NCBI GenBank assembly: GCA_031376285.1
Contig: JANMDN010000039.1
Coordinates: 1 to 30,294, forward strand
Source of the DNA: JANMDN01 sp031376285
Lineage (GTDB): Bacteria; Actinomycetota; Thermoleophilia; Miltoncostaeales; Miltoncostaeaceae
Direction: 5' to 3'
Length of the DNA stretch: 30,294 nt
Part shown: piece by piece, positions 29,709 through 30,294 of the stretch
Position numbering within the stretch: the stretch's first letter is position 1
How the letters are laid out: every line of letters begins with the position of its first letter
Made by a program: the position numbers and the translations under genes
Notes under the pieces: generated by a model
Databases searched by the model: none
What the model saw: the letters and a program-made list of their open reading frames with translations, nothing else
What the model was told of the DNA's origin: nothing

Positions 29709-30230
29709 ATGGAAGGCCCGAAACGAGACGCGGACGACGATCCCGTCGAGCGCGCCCGCCAGCAGTGGGCGGCACGCCACGGCCATGAGTCCTCGTTTGT
29801 AGTCGTGGTGTCGATGCTGCGCACGTACGCCATGATGATGCGCGAACTTGAGCGGGCGCTGAAGCCCCTCGAGCTGACGCTCTCGCGCTTCGAGGTGCTG
29901 CTGCTCCTGTCGTTCTCCCGAGAGGAGCGCTTGCCGATCATGCGGCTGCGCGACCTGCTCCTCATTCACGGGTCGAGCGCGACCTACCTCGTCGACCGCC
30001 TCGTGGCTCAGGGCTGGCTCGAGCGGGAATCCGACCCGGCCGACCGGCGCGTGAGCCTCGTTCACCTCACGGGCTCCGGCCGCGACGCCGTGCAGGCCGG
30101 CGTCGACGCGCTGCAGGCGATCGGTTTTGGTGCGATCGGCGGCATGCAGGAGCAGGACCGGCGGACGCTGTCATCGCTCCTCGCCGCCGTGCGCGGGGCC
30201 GCCTCTCCCCGCGTTGGCCAACGCGACTAA
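29709..30230 (+). CDS. MarR-family transcriptional regulator
   Basis: A protein of 173 residues with the MarR winged-helix core: dimerisation helix SMLRTYAMMMRELERALKPL, then LTLSRFEVLLLLSF, recognition region MRLRDLLLIHGSSATYLVDR, wing QGWLERESDPADRRVSLVHL, and a C-terminal helix (RRTLSSLLAAVRG). The DxRxR-type wing (DPADRR) is intact. ATGs at 29670 and 29688 are in frame, but the 29709 start is favoured by the -10 just upstream. It diverges from the acyl-CoA dehydrogenase operon with 119 bases between and overlapping promoters, so it probably represses the operon and itself, with an acyl-CoA or related compound as the inducer (inference). Confidence 0.93.
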   Translation: MEGPKRDADDDPVERARQQWAARHGHESSFVVVVSMLRTYAMMMRELERALKPLELTLSRFEVLLLLSFSREERLPIMRLRDLLLIHGSSATYLVDRLVAQGWLERESDPADRRVSLVHLTGSGRDAVQAGVDALQAIGFGAIGGMQEQDRRTLSSLLAAVRGAASPRVGQRD

Positions 30231-30231
30231 C

Positions 30232-30294
30232 GCCGCGCCGTCGGGGATCGAACCCGACAGGGCTGTTCTTGCGAAGTGAACTCAGTTTTTTCGG
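30232..30294 (-). other. tRNA/tmRNA-like T-arm cut by the window end
   Basis: On the minus strand the bases 30257-30241 read TCGGGTTCGATCCCCGA, a 5-base stem with a TTCGATC loop, identical in form to a T-arm. An acceptor-like 3' strand follows (30240 downwards). The sequence upstream of it (toward 30294) does not fold as a normal anticodon arm, so this is not an ordinary tRNA. The end of a tmRNA or another structured RNA that extends beyond the window is possible. Confidence 0.3.

Overview
The window is high-GC DNA with tRNA genes that do not encode CCA, several genes that appear to start leaderless, hairpin terminators without U-tails, and a subtilase with a Trp/Ser/Gly tail. This suits an Actinomycetota chromosome. 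A Thermoleophilia/Solirubrobacterales-like host is my guess from gene style only; no marker proves it.

Left third (about 1-12,690): a mobile-element region whose right border is probably the 3' end of a tRNA-Pro gene on the minus strand. It carries a tyrosine recombinase with an upstream excisionase-like helix-turn-helix gene, a divergent type IV AbiE toxin-antitoxin (phage-defence) pair, and a large MobF/TraA-type relaxase-helicase preceded by a repeat-rich, DnaA-box-containing segment that could be a transfer or replication origin. It also holds a tandem ribbon-helix-helix-like protein with an unusual repeated EFVIGxP peptide, small membrane proteins, a winged-helix-like protein and several unrecognised genes. 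No type IV secretion genes are visible, so the element looks mobilisable or only partly contained here. The first 1.3 kb has no convincing gene. No second copy of the tRNA-Pro 3' end was found.

Middle (about 12,800-24,720): ordinary chromosome. It encodes a double HD/HD-GYP signalling protein, a secreted Ig/PKD-like protein, a two-TM protein overlapping gltX, gltX (glutamyl-tRNA synthetase), divergent nfo (endonuclease IV), and a secreted S8 protease. Two paralogous universal-stress-like proteins flank a Uma2 nuclease and a CitE/HpcH-type lyase. Next comes the most unusual gene: a protein that is only the N-terminal half of an IS605 OrfB/TnpB (helical and WED-like part), with the RuvC nuclease domain replaced by an unrelated tail.

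Right third (24,871-30,294): a tRNA-Gly gene is followed by a decayed island with frameshifted remnants of a type I restriction hsdM and a Fic gene. Then comes an intact, translationally coupled beta-oxidation operon (acyl-CoA dehydrogenase, 3-hydroxyacyl-CoA dehydrogenase, thiolase), divergent from a MarR regulator whose promoter overlaps the operon promoter. The DNA immediately downstream of tRNA-Pro and of tRNA-Gly shares a similar motif, followed by short direct repeats, suggesting two attachment sites of related integration modules.
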